Positions 1-7,692 are shown, counted from the stretch's first letter. The stretch: DNA of 38,234 nucleotides from NIOZ-UU13 sp964444135 (GCA_964444135.1 CAYUFX010000038.1:1-38234); one strand, 5' to 3'. The notes: a model not told the origin generated them from the letters alone. Made by a program: numbers and translations.

Positions 1-105
1 GATGGCTGGGCCAAAAGGCTTTCCACCAAAAGCAAGGCCCAAGGCCCCTAATCCAAAACCTTTCAGGACATCGCGCCGATTAAGATGACTTCTATTGCTT
101 GCCAT
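1..105 (-). CDS. N-terminus of a Tat-exported protein (partial)
   Basis: Only the first 35 codons are inside the window; the gene runs off the left edge. The ATG at 105 is preceded by AAGGAG nine bases upstream. The peptide has a twin-arginine signal: NRRDVLKGFGLGALGLAFGG, with the arginine pair at residues 10-11 and a short hydrophobic stretch after it. This predicts export of a folded, often cofactor-containing protein, such as a planctomycete sulfatase, oxidoreductase or DUF1501-type protein. The mature part is not visible, so the family cannot be named. It may be transcribed with the kinase gene upstream of it, which ends about 110 bases away on the same strand. Confidence 0.75.
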   Translation of the reverse strand, partial: MASNRSHLNRRDVLKGFGLGALGLAFGGKPFGPAI

Positions 106-213
106 TATTAGCAGCTCCTTTTGAATAATCAAAGTCTCATGTCCCCCGGATTGTACGTTTTTCCGCCGCCAAAGGCAAGTGTTAAAAGGGCGAACGTGTG
201 GTGTTATTTGCTG

Positions 214-2313
214 CTACTTTGCAGGCTCCGCGTCAGGCAATTTTGCCCGCCATTGCTCAGCCTTTTCCGGCTTGCCCCAGGATTCGTACAGTTCGATCAC
301 GTTGTTCACCGACCTCAGTGTCATCCAATGCTCGTCACCGAGTAAACGACGCTGCATAGGAAGTATTTCCAGGTACAGCCGTTCGGCCTCATCGTACCGC
401 TTCTGCTTTATGTACACCCCAGCGAGGAAACTCTTGTATCTCAGAGTCCATACATTCTCATCATCCCAAAAGCCGTCACGCAGCCGCAGCATCTCGAGGA
501 ACTGATGCTCGGCCTCGTCGTAGCGTCCCTGGCGCTCGTATGTTTGCCCAAGATTGCCCACCATAAATAGGCTTACTTCATTCTTCTCGCCAAGCACCCG
601 CAGCGCGGCCGGAATGCCCTTGCGGTATAACTGCTCGGCATCACCATAACGGCCCGTGTCAAGGTACGCACAGCCAAGCGCATTGGCAAGGCCCAGCATT
701 ATGACATTATCGTCTCCCAGTGAACGCCGACATGCTGACATAGCTTCCTCAAGCAATTCTGCCGCCTCTTTGTTTCTTCCTTGACCGGAGCGAAGCCAGG
801 CAAGGTGATCCACCGAACTTAGCGTATCCGGGTGCGCGACGCCGAGGTGTTCCTGGCGTATCTGAAATGCAAGTTCCAGGTGTGGCTCCGCCGCCTTCAA
901 CTCGCCGAGCATCCGGTATGTCCAGCCAAGTGTGTCCCGGATGGATGCCTCGACCAGTGGCTCATTTTTAAATTTGCCATTGAGGTTTTCTGATGCGGTG
1001 TCGAGGAACGAGCGTATGGTTACATCTCGGCCCTTGCCTCTTGCCGGATCGACCGAAGCAAGAAGGTCGTTACGCAAAAAGCTGCTCACAGCCTCTGAAA
1101 TTCGCGCCTGTCGATGGGCCCGGAGGGCAAACAGCATTGAGACAATGATACCGGCAATGAGCACAGCCAATACCGCTGCGATGCCAGTTACCAAAGCTCT
1201 TTTTCGACGCACGAACTTTTTGATTAGGTACATTGTAGATTCCGGGCCGGCCAGCAGTGGGGCGCCCTTTAAGTAATTCTCGATATCATCGGCGAGTTCA
1301 GAGGCCGAGCGATAGCGCTCTGAACGCTCCTTGCGCATCGCCTTGAGTGGAATCCATTCGAGTTCCTTATGCAGCTTTTTGGCAAGCATTGCGACCTCAG
1401 TCTGGCGTCTTTCAGCAACCTTCTTAGCCTCTTCGCCCAGCTTTGTCAGCCGGGTGCTCGGCGTCTTTGGGTCAGTCTCGCGGATAACCTGCCGGATATG
1501 TTCAATCCCGCCTTCACGAAAAGTTGTAGAATCATACGGTAGAACGCCGGTCAGCAGCACGTATAGCAGCACACCTAACGAGTAGATGTCCGAGCGGGTG
1601 TCGATGTCCTCATTGGCCATATCCGCCTGCTCAGGGCTCATATACTCCGGTGTGCCAAACAACTGTCCCTGCTCGGTAACAAGCGTTCGCTCTGTCAACG
1701 GCTGAGCAAGGGCCTTGGCTACCCCGAAATCGATAATCTTGGGCAACTCCTGGTCATCCTGTAATGAGACTAAGATATTTGACGGCTTAATATCCCGGTG
1801 AATAATTCCTTTCTGATGGGCATGATGGACTGCAAGACAGACTTGCCGAAATAAATTCAGCCGGTCTTCTATAGTAAGCTTGTGGCGGTCGCAATGCTCG
1901 GTAACTGATAAGCCCTTAACATACTCCATCACAAAATATGGCCGGCCGTTCTCCGTCGTACCGGCATCATAAACGTGAGCGATGTTAGGATGGTCTAAAA
2001 GAGCTAAAGCCTGGCGTTCAGCCTCAAATCGGGCGATAACACGCTTAGAATCCATACCCGGCTTGATGACTTTAAGAGCCACCTGTCGCCTGATAGGCTG
2101 CTTCTGCTCGGCTAAATAAACAATCCCCATTCCCCCTTCACCCAAGATATTGAGCAATTTATAGCGGCCAATTCGACCGCCTGGCTTCTCCATAAATTGC
2201 TCCAGGGAAGCTGTAGTGGCGGCTTCTTTCCCGGCATCTTCCTCTTCAAAACCAACGGATAATAGCCGTTTTAGGCGTTCAGGGTCCTTACCAAATGTAG
2301 ATTTTTTGGTCAT
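214..2313 (-). CDS. Transmembrane Ser/Thr protein kinase with C-terminal TPRs
   Basis: A 699-residue Hanks-type kinase. The kinase domain covers about residues 50-350: glycine loop GEGGMG (58-63), ATP lysine in VALK (K81), catalytic loop HRDIKPSN (172-179), DFG (195-197) and TPEYMSPEQ (221-229). All catalytic residues are present, so it should be active. One membrane span lies at about 373-396. The C-terminal half (about 430-690) is TPR-like, with repeated pairs such as GRYGDAEQLYRKGI and KRYDEAERLYLEIL. The kinase is cytoplasmic and the TPR part is expected on the other side of the membrane. It lies 270 bases downstream of an ECF sigma factor gene on the same strand, a pairing typical of planctomycetes, so phosphorylation control of that sigma factor is a reasonable inference. 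The ATG at 2313 has only a weak upstream ribosome site. Confidence 0.93.
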   Translation of the reverse strand: MTKKSTFGKDPERLKRLLSVGFEEEDAGKEAATTASLEQFMEKPGGRIGRYKLLNILGEGGMGIVYLAEQKQPIRRQVALKVIKPGMDSKRVIARFEAERQALALLDHPNIAHVYDAGTTENGRPYFVMEYVKGLSVTEHCDRHKLTIEDRLNLFRQVCLAVHHAHQKGIIHRDIKPSNILVSLQDDQELPKIIDFGVAKALAQPLTERTLVTEQGQLFGTPEYMSPEQADMANEDIDTRSDIYSLGVLLYVLLTGVLPYDSTTFREGGIEHIRQVIRETDPKTPSTRLTKLGEEAKKVAERRQTEVAMLAKKLHKELEWIPLKAMRKERSERYRSASELADDIENYLKGAPLLAGPESTMYLIKKFVRRKRALVTGIAAVLAVLIAGIIVSMLFALRAHRQARISEAVSSFLRNDLLASVDPARGKGRDVTIRSFLDTASENLNGKFKNEPLVEASIRDTLGWTYRMLGELKAAEPHLELAFQIRQEHLGVAHPDTLSSVDHLAWLRSGQGRNKEAAELLEEAMSACRRSLGDDNVIMLGLANALGCAYLDTGRYGDAEQLYRKGIPAALRVLGEKNEVSLFMVGNLGQTYERQGRYDEAEHQFLEMLRLRDGFWDDENVWTLRYKSFLAGVYIKQKRYDEAERLYLEILPMQRRLLGDEHWMTLRSVNNVIELYESWGKPEKAEQWRAKLPDAEPAK

Positions 2314-2331
2314 TGTTCAGCAATCCAAATT

Positions 2332-2479
2332 ATACCAATTCTATTTATTGATTGCCGATTATCTGACTCTGTCATTCCTGCGGAAGCAGGAATCCAGGCT
2401 CTTTTTGGGTATTATATGGGCCCCCGCAAGGCGGGAACCCTATGCAACTCTTTCGGCAATTTTTAACTGTAATTGGTAT
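2332..2479. repeat. Small palindromic repeat element with 9-bp inverted ends
   Basis: This 148-base insert fills most of the gap between the sigma factor and kinase genes. Its ends are inverted copies, ATACCAATT (2332-2340) and AATTGGTAT (2471-2479). Inside are two hairpins: GTCATTCCTGCGGAAGCAGG at 2371-2390, continuing AATCCAG, and CCCGCAAGGCGGG at 2423-2435. A related two-hairpin composite lies at 35014-35101 in the opposite orientation. It looks like a REP/MITE-type non-coding mobile element. No coding capacity was seen. Confidence 0.6.
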
Positions 2480-2583
2480 TAGCTATTTGCAATATAATTG
2501 CGCCTTCGGCAGGTGTTTTATCACGGCATACAAAACCAGCCGAATAATAAAACAACCATCTCTTCTATCTTTAAATCCAGGAT

Positions 2584-3360
2584 TTATTTGAAATGCTGCG
2601 CCCTTTTTGGGAAGAATCGCATAATTTCTTCCAATTCTTCATTTATCTGAGCATCAGAAATCAAAGTATTACGAATATATTGCTTCAAAGCTGCCTGGAA
2701 ACGCCTCTTGACCGTGATGTTCATATTGGAGGCCTTCTTTTCATCTTCAATGCCGTACTTTTTACAAATATCGGCCATAGATGGAGGCTCGACATTTTCT
2801 AATATGGATTGTACGACCCTGTCGTGGAAGATATTCCAGTGGGTTTCCATACCATCCTCACGACATTTGGCCTCTACCTCAGAGAGAATCTGGTCGAGTA
2901 ATGCCGACAGCCAGCCATAGTTATAAGCATCCTCTGCGCTCAAATTTGAGATGGCCTGGGGCACCTCCGCCGGGTCAATCGTATGAATTTGAACCAGCTT
3001 TTCTGCAGGTACTCTTTTCTTGGCAGCCTCCGCGGTTTGTACGTTAATTAAATATTGATTGAGCGCATGCAGCAAAAATGACCGGAAACGTCCTTTGCAC
3101 TGCTCCGCCCTCTGGACCAGATTGCGATTCAGGACAACCTCGTGAAAAAAGCCCTGCGTCAGGTCTTTGGCCTGCTCGTTGTCATACTCTTTATGACGCA
3201 GGTAGCAATAAACGGGCTTCCAGTACCTTTTGAGCAATAGGTTCATCAAGGCCTTATCTTTATCCTTTTTTGATTTTATATCTTCAATCAGCGACCAGTG
3301 GGTGGTGAGAAATACCTCCCCGGCTCCCCCCATATCCGTTTGTTCATGGTATCCGGCCAC
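2584..3360 (-). CDS. ECF-type RNA polymerase sigma factor, kinase-associated
   Basis: A 258-residue sigma-70 family protein of the planctomycete ECF type. The N-terminal TTHWSLIEDI motif and the region-2 sequence YWKPVYCYLRHKEYDNEQAKDLTQGFF are characteristic. Region 4 is at about residues 165-235 (PSMADICKKYGI, then NMNITVKRRFQAALKQYI, a helix-turn-helix). It should direct RNA polymerase to a small promoter set. I chose the GTG start at 3360, with AGGGTG upstream; the ATG ten codons in is possible. A consensus promoter sits 40-70 bases upstream, so the gene seems to be expressed by the housekeeping sigma factor. The TPR kinase follows on the same strand. No anti-sigma gene is visible, which suits control by phosphorylation. 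Confidence 0.88.
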   Translation of the reverse strand: MAGYHEQTDMGGAGEVFLTTHWSLIEDIKSKKDKDKALMNLLLKRYWKPVYCYLRHKEYDNEQAKDLTQGFFHEVVLNRNLVQRAEQCKGRFRSFLLHALNQYLINVQTAEAAKKRVPAEKLVQIHTIDPAEVPQAISNLSAEDAYNYGWLSALLDQILSEVEAKCREDGMETHWNIFHDRVVQSILENVEPPSMADICKKYGIEDEKKASNMNITVKRRFQAALKQYIRNTLISDAQINEELEEIMRFFPKRAQHFK

Positions 3361-3401
3361 TTTTGCACCCTGAGAATCCGCTATCGCTCATTTTTCACAA
3401 T

Positions 3402-3430
3402 ATCATAGACAGTAAATAATTTATTGTCAA
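3402..3430 (-). promoter_or_regulatory. Sigma-70 promoter of the ECF sigma factor gene
   Basis: On the minus strand, TTGACA (3430-3425) and TATGAT (3407-3402) are separated by exactly 17 bases, close to the housekeeping consensus. It lies about 40 bases upstream of the GTG start at 3360. Confidence 0.7.
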
Positions 3431-3870
3431 GTACTTACATTTCAACCGACCGCCGAAAAATAATTTTTTCAAATTTTTTTAAGAATGCGCGCAGCATCTT
3501 AAATTTTTCTTGGATTAGATTACAGAGACCTTTGGTGAACCCCGCCCCTGCGGCAGGGGCGCGGGTGAACAAGCCTTTGGCAACATCAAAAAGTTCGCCA
3601 TTGGCGATTATTAACAATTATTTTACGTCCCTTGAACAAAAGGGAGGAAAGGCAGGTGCAAATGAAAAAACTTTCATTCGGTCATTGCGAGCGAGTCCTC
3701 CGTTCTTACTTTCGCAAGAAAGCACGGGGGACGAGCGTGGCAATCTCCTCTTTTACGGTTTAGATTACTTCGTTCCACTCGCAATGACGAAGTCGGAACT
3801 TCAATCGGAACGACATCTGTAAATTTATTTAATTTTATTTTGCCTATAAAGGCAGAAAGGAAGGTTTATT
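3431..3870. other. Intergenic region with hairpin and repeat, no gene seen
   Basis: This region separates the divergent sigma-factor and propeller genes. It holds a perfect 7-bp-stem hairpin, GCCCCTGCGGCAGGGGC (3544-3560), and the inverted-repeat element at 3681-3788. The ribosome site AGAAAGGAAGG of the next gene is just before 3871. Short reading frames here have no ribosome sites and match no family I recognise. Confidence 0.5.
3681..3788. repeat. GTCATTGCGAG inverted-repeat element, copy 1
   Basis: The element begins GTCATTGCGAG (3681-3691) and ends with the exact inverse CTCGCAATGAC (3778-3788). It contains an internal GGCAATCTC box at 3739-3747, which reappears inverted as GAGATTGCC in copies at 7693 and 26631. 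A short MITE/REP-like intergenic element with no coding capacity. Confidence 0.65.
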
Positions 3871-4968
3871 ATGAAATGGTTAAATGGTTACAGAATAAGG
3901 TTATTGTTTGCTGGATTTGTGGCCGCTATTGTGCTTGGGGGTGGCCCTGCGAAAGCAGACATCATCATGAGTGAACCGACCAGTGTTGGGCCGGTGATCA
4001 ATGATGCTTATGATGTACAGAACTCCGACTTTTCACATGATGGATTGCAGTTGTACTTTGCAGTGTGGGGCCGGCCTGGTGGATTTGGCAGTGGCGACAT
4101 ATACATGGCCGAACGAGAAACATTCAATAGTCCTTGGCAAGAGCCTTTCAATCTTGGTCCAAACGTCAACAGTTCAGCATGCGAGGTTGAGCCGAGCATA
4201 TCATCCAACGGCCTTGAGCTTTATTTCTCGTCTTGGGACGACTGGATTCTACGCGTGTGCACACGCCCGTCCAAGGACGCTCCATGGAGTAGCCCGGTAA
4301 AGATTGGCCCACCGGTTGGCTCGGATGAGCCTGCTCTAGCGGTCGGCTCGAATGACGCTTGGAGCCCCGATATCTCGGCCGATGGTCTTTCCCTATACTT
4401 TGCCTCCACCCGTCCCGACGGATTTGGTGACTCGGATATATGGGTAGCAAAGCGGGACACGACGGCCGATCCCTGGACAGCGCCGATTAATCTTGGGCCG
4501 AACGTGAACACTAGCGCTCACGACACTTTTCCAAGTATCTCTACCGACGGTCTGACACTTGTTTTTAACCGAGGTTATGCGAGTATTTACGCAACGACAC
4601 GAAAATCAATAGATGATGACTGGGGACCCGCTGTGATGCTCCCCTTTGACAATCCTCCGGGCAACTTCCATAGCCCGACGCTCTCACCCGATGGTTCTAC
4701 CTTATACTTCAATGTCGCCAGCGCCTGGGGTACATTAGGAAAAAACGACATATGGCAGGTGAACTTTATTCCAATCGTTGACTTCAACGGGGACGGAATT
4801 GTAGACTCTCTTGATATGTGCATCATGGTCGATAACTGGCACACGAACAATACGCTATGTGATATTGCCCCGCTACCTTTGGGCGACGGATTTGTAGATG
4901 TCCAAGACCTTATCGTCCTTGCTGAGCATTTGTTCGAGGAAGTTCCACCGGTTGAACCTGTTGAGTAG
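3871..4968 (+). CDS. Secreted PD40/TolB-like propeller protein with dockerin-type C-terminus
   Basis: A 365-residue secreted protein. Residues 1-29 form a signal peptide ending GGGPAKA. Residues about 45-300 hold repeated WD40-like (PD40) blades with the cores SHDGLQLYF, SSNGLELYFSS, SADGLSLYFAS, STDGLTLVF and SPDGSTLYF. The C-terminus, about 305-355, is dockerin-like: FNGDGIVDSLDM and, after a spacer, GDGFVDVQDLIVLAEHLFE. These are two calcium-loop-like halves, very common at the ends of Phycisphaerae secreted proteins. It probably binds an extracellular ligand or glycan; no catalytic residues are recognisable. The AGAAAGGAAGG site six bases before the ATG supports this start. A strong terminator follows at 5048. 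Confidence 0.85.
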   Translation: MKWLNGYRIRLLFAGFVAAIVLGGGPAKADIIMSEPTSVGPVINDAYDVQNSDFSHDGLQLYFAVWGRPGGFGSGDIYMAERETFNSPWQEPFNLGPNVNSSACEVEPSISSNGLELYFSSWDDWILRVCTRPSKDAPWSSPVKIGPPVGSDEPALAVGSNDAWSPDISADGLSLYFASTRPDGFGDSDIWVAKRDTTADPWTAPINLGPNVNTSAHDTFPSISTDGLTLVFNRGYASIYATTRKSIDDDWGPAVMLPFDNPPGNFHSPTLSPDGSTLYFNVASAWGTLGKNDIWQVNFIPIVDFNGDGIVDSLDMCIMVDNWHTNNTLCDIAPLPLGDGFVDVQDLIVLAEHLFEEVPPVEPVE

Positions 4969-5047
4969 GTTGTATATCGGAGACAGAAGACCGACTCAGA
5001 AAGAGACAAAACGCCCGGAATAACCACACACCATTACATTTGCCCAA

Positions 5048-5085
5048 AGGGCTGGCAGCTTGAGACCCTGCCAGCCCTCTTTTTT
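5048..5085 (+). terminator. Rho-independent terminator after the propeller-dockerin gene
   Basis: A perfect 11-bp stem, AGGGCTGGCAG (5048-5058) and CTGCCAGCCCT (5068-5078), with a 9-base loop is followed by CTTTTTT. It lies 80 bases after the stop of the gene ending at 4968. Confidence 0.85.
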
Positions 5086-5139
5086 CCCCTTACTTTCTTC
5101 GGAACTCCGCCTTCTGCCTTCCGATCTCTACCTTCCGCA

Positions 5140-5182
5140 CTTCATCATTCAAAATTCTCTTTTCGATATTCGACATTCTCCT
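5140..5182 (-). repeat. Dispersed GAATGTCGAATATCGAA repeat, copy 1
   Basis: On the minus strand the sequence reads GAATGTCGAATATCGAAA, then GAATTTTGAATGATGAAG. The same degenerate unit occurs at 29024-29069 and 34892-34942 on the plus strand. It appears in all three cases only between genes. The surrounding 5090-5260 is otherwise pyrimidine-rich filler. Confidence 0.5.
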
Positions 5183-5258
5183 TTTTTCGTCCTTCCGCCA
5201 TCCGTCGTCTCGCATCCAGCATTAAGTGCCTTGTCTCGGACATTTTTTAGGAATTGTC

Positions 5259-5287
5259 TTGAAATTTAACCTCTTTTATGGTATAAT
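5259..5287 (+). promoter_or_regulatory. Near-perfect sigma-70 promoter facing a hairpin array
   Basis: TTGAAA (5259-5264), a 17-base spacer and a perfect TATAAT (5282-5287). Transcription would start at about 5294, exactly at an ATG and just before a row of four hairpins. No conventional gene lies downstream on this strand, so the promoter is unexplained by the annotated proteins. Confidence 0.6.
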
Positions 5288-5293
5288 ACGCAC

Positions 5294-5376
5294 ATGTTAG
5301 CCAGCAGGCTAACGCCAACTGCCAGCAGGCGACAGTTTTGCGGAGAACCGCACATTTTCGTATCAGAAGATACACG
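5294..5376 (+). ncRNA. Candidate structured RNA: four hairpins with AGNA loops
   Basis: Starting at the predicted transcription start there are four consecutive hairpins, all with four-base loops of the form AGNA: GTTAGCC-AGCA-GGCTAAC (5296-5313); AACTGCC-AGCA-GG, closed by CAGTT after a three-base bulge (5317-5337); TGCGG-AGAA-CCGCA (5339-5352); and GTATC-AGAA-GATAC (5360-5373). The loops come as two AGCA followed by two AGAA. I do not recognise a known RNA family. The same stretch can be read as the 5' part of a 57-codon ORF, so it could equally be a structured mRNA. Confidence 0.35.
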
Positions 5377-5467
5377 CCAAAAAGCATTATCTGTCAAGCC
5401 AGACAAGGTTTTGAACATTTACATTTGTGTAATTTGGATTTGTTTAGGATTTAGTGACCTGTCCTGA
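5294..5467 (+). CDS. Candidate leaderless small membrane protein (57 aa)
   Basis: The ATG at 5294 lies six bases after a perfect TATAAT, so the mRNA would begin at or near its own start codon. The frame stays open for 57 codons to a TGA at 5465. The N-terminal part is polar and basic (MLASRLTPTASRRQFCGEP); the C-terminal part is hydrophobic (VLNIYICVIWICLGF), enough for one membrane span. The first 27 codons are also the four-hairpin structure. No homologue is recognised. The region is repeat-rich, so it may be non-coding; the call rests on promoter position and composition only. Confidence 0.25.
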   Translation: MLASRLTPTASRRQFCGEPHIFVSEDTRQKALSVKPDKVLNIYICVIWICLGFSDLS

Positions 5468-5481
5468 GCGTAGTCGAACGG
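5458..5481. repeat. CCTGAGCGTAGTCGAACGG-type dispersed repeat
   Basis: The segment reads CCTGTCCTGAGCGTAGTCGA and then ACGG, an imperfect version of a TGAGCGAAG-CGAA repeat seen in many bacterial intergenic regions. Related TGAGCGAAGCGAA arms occur at 35153-35219, and an inverse trace lies near 5944-5960. Confidence 0.4.
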
Positions 5482-5620
5482 ATTAGGATTTCGGATTTCA
5501 AACTTCCAGATAACTCGTTATGCAACAGTATCTTATCATCATTCATCACTCATCTGTCCTCTGTCGTCTGTCCTCTGCTCTCTACATCTGTCGAGAACCC
5601 TCTACAAATCAACCCATTTT

Positions 5621-5945
5621 ATGCAAAACAAACCCAATTTCCATGATACCAAAATGAATGTAAGTATCTATTTACAGACGGCTTATGAAAATAAATCCAA
5701 TTGGACACTTGGTGAAAACAAACCCAATTCAAACCCAATCAAACCCAATTGCCGAAAGGGTAAAATTGATGCAAAGTGTGTATTTACAAAGGATTACAGA
5801 AAAAAAGATGATTTCGTAGTCCGAATAAACAAACCCAATTCCCAAAAAACCCAAAAAGAACGTAAACACTTTTCTACAAAAGGATTATGAAAATGAACCG
5901 CCTTCCATCTCAAAAAAACAAACCCAATTCAAACCCAATCAAACC
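5621..5945 (+). repeat. AAACCCAATT repeat array
   Basis: The array is built from the unit CAAACCCAATT, which occurs singly at 5630 and 5829 and in runs of three at 5719-5750 and 5919-5945. The 31-base segments 5715-5745 and 5915-5945 are identical and exactly 200 bases apart. Within runs the unit repeats every 10-11 bases, about one DNA turn. Between runs a second motif recurs around 5654-5690, 5768-5802 and 5856-5890 (roughly GTATTTACAAAGGATTA). Read in one frame it gives NKPNSNPIKPN-type peptides, but no ribosome site precedes the possible ATG at 5621 and the frame is not supported as a gene. I recall similar peptides among hypothetical proteins of Phycisphaerae assemblies, which would make this a lineage-specific dispersed repeat. 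Confidence 0.65.
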
Positions 5946-6052
5946 TTCGACGGACTCAGTACGAGTTTTGGGGTTAAACAAATATTTTTTACCAGCATGG
6001 TCAGCAACGGAAAGTAGTTCGCCATTGCCAGCATCTATTACATTGCAGCCGG

Positions 6053-7624
6053 TTATCTCATTTTGCGAATACGAACTTCAATATCCTTCGAATCTTTCAA
6101 CAGGTCAACGAGCTTTTGTGGATCCGTTTGTCCGTAGTGATATGGGTAGAGAATCTTTGGCTCAAACGCCCTCGCCGCATCGGCGACCATCTCCGGTGTC
6201 ATCGTGTAGGGGACATTCATCGGCAAGAATGCGATATCAATTTTCTTTAGTCTTTTCATCTCTGGTGTGTTCTCTGTATCACCGGCCAAATACACTCTTT
6301 TATCGCCAAAAGTTACCACATAGCCGTTACCCCGACCCCTGGGATGGAAAGGTTCTCCGCTGGAGCGCTTATGTACAATATTGTACGCAGGTACGGCCTC
6401 GATTCTCAGTCCCTGAACGGTTCGTACATCACCATTCTGCATGATAATACCTCCGGCAACTTTTTCTGCGCAGGCTTTGGTCAATACCAGTTCGGTTCCC
6501 TCTTTTCGAAGAGTCTTTATAACTTTAGTGTCAAAGTGGTCTCCATGTTCATGTGTGATTAAAATAAGATCGGCCTTGGGCATCTTGGCATAGTCGGCCT
6601 CTCTGCTCACAGGGTCCACATGAATGACCCTGCCTTTGAAGTTGAACATCAATGTTGCGTGACCAATGAAAATAATCTTTAGAGCACCGGCGCTTGTCTG
6701 GATAATATCCTGTTCAAATCCAAGCTCTGAGACAGTCTGTTCCCGCTCGGCGGCTTTAACTCGCATCCGGATTGAATACAATGAAGTTCGTGCAGTGATA
6801 AAGAGTGTTTGTTTGTCCGGCCCACCGAAGGTGACATTGGCCGGCCCCTCGGGAACCTTGATGGTCTCAATTTTTTCGCCGTTTTTATTGTAAACGGCTA
6901 CTACCTTCGCAGTCAGGTAAATGTTACCCTCGTTGTCTATGGTCATTCCGTCTGAACCTTCAGGAGCGAAGAGCTTTTTGTTCGAAAACGTCCCGTCCTT
7001 ATTGATTGTGTACACAAAGGTCTTATTCCCGCCGTGGTCGGCAACGTAGAGCAGCTTGCCCTCGGGGGTGCCTATTACTCCGTTCGGCCTGACCATGTCA
7101 TCGATTACGCGAATGAGCTTCTTACGGTCGGCTGAGAGATAATAGACATGCTCGCCATCCTGCTCCAGGTCATCTCTGCGGCCGTAGCTGGGGTCGGTAA
7201 AGTAAATACCTCCCTTGGGGTCAATCCAGAGGTCGTTGAGGCTGTTGAAGCGCTTGTTTTGATACCTGTCGGCCAGCATCGTTAAATTGCCCTGCGGGTC
7301 AATTGATACCAACCGTCGGCCACCTCCTTCGCAGGCCAAGAGATTTCCCTTTTTGTCAAAGTAAAGACCATTGGACCCGCCTGAGTTCTCACGGAACGTT
7401 GACAGCTTACCATCCAGCGACCATTTGTGGATTCGATTGTTCGGGATATCCGAAAAGTAGATATTACCCTTAGCATCCGCCGCTGGGCCTTCGGTAAAGC
7501 TAAAGCCGCCCGCGAGTTTTTCAACTTTTGCGCCTGGTGCGACAACGCTCACCGCTTCGACTTTGCTGCTGGTTGCCGCTACTACAAACAACAACACAAT
7601 TAAAGCATACCATTTCCTGTTCAT
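6053..7624 (-). CDS. Secreted SMP-30/gluconolactonase-like propeller fused to MBL-fold hydrolase
   Basis: A 523-residue two-domain enzyme with a signal peptide (1-24). Residues about 28-290 are an SMP-30/gluconolactonase/LRE-like propeller: FTEGPAAD with a metal-ligand glutamate (E45), SLNDLW (N130), YVADHGGNKTFVY and SDGMTID (D225). Residues about 310-523 are a metallo-beta-lactamase fold: HEHGDHFD (358-365), AGDTE (447-451) and PYHYG (494-498), resembling UlaG-type hydrolases. Both halves belong to families that include lactonases, so a role in hydrolysing sugar lactones or related esters outside the cytoplasm is a fair inference; the substrate is unknown. The ATG at 7624 has AAGGAG upstream. 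The propeller half is closely similar to the C-terminal domain of the protein at 14030-16477. Confidence 0.87.
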   Translation of the reverse strand: MNRKWYALIVLLFVVAATSSKVEAVSVVAPGAKVEKLAGGFSFTEGPAADAKGNIYFSDIPNNRIHKWSLDGKLSTFRENSGGSNGLYFDKKGNLLACEGGGRRLVSIDPQGNLTMLADRYQNKRFNSLNDLWIDPKGGIYFTDPSYGRRDDLEQDGEHVYYLSADRKKLIRVIDDMVRPNGVIGTPEGKLLYVADHGGNKTFVYTINKDGTFSNKKLFAPEGSDGMTIDNEGNIYLTAKVVAVYNKNGEKIETIKVPEGPANVTFGGPDKQTLFITARTSLYSIRMRVKAAEREQTVSELGFEQDIIQTSAGALKIIFIGHATLMFNFKGRVIHVDPVSREADYAKMPKADLILITHEHGDHFDTKVIKTLRKEGTELVLTKACAEKVAGGIIMQNGDVRTVQGLRIEAVPAYNIVHKRSSGEPFHPRGRGNGYVVTFGDKRVYLAGDTENTPEMKRLKKIDIAFLPMNVPYTMTPEMVADAARAFEPKILYPYHYGQTDPQKLVDLLKDSKDIEVRIRKMR

Positions 7625-7692
7625 TTTTAGCTCCTTTCACTTTTGAGATTGGCTCTTTCATTCACAATAAGATTTCTCATTTCTGCAACTCA

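Noticed and set aside
3424..3822. 132-codon plus-strand frame upstream of the propeller-dockerin gene
   Set aside because: It spans the sigma-factor promoter, a hairpin and the inverted-repeat element, and has no ribosome site.
5621..5945. Possible CRISPR array
   Set aside because: Repeats are 10-11 bases and partly tandem without unique spacers of uniform length, and there are no cas genes in the window.
5940..6052. Minus-strand peptide NVIDAGNGELLSVADHAGKK downstream of the SMP-30/MBL gene
   Set aside because: It reads like a protein fragment, but it has no start codon or ribosome site and runs into repeats. It is too short to assign.
5887..6444. 185-codon plus-strand frame that continues from the AAACCCAATT array
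   Set aside because: Most of it is antisense to the C-terminal end of the SMP-30/MBL gene, it has no ribosome site, and its start is repeat sequence.
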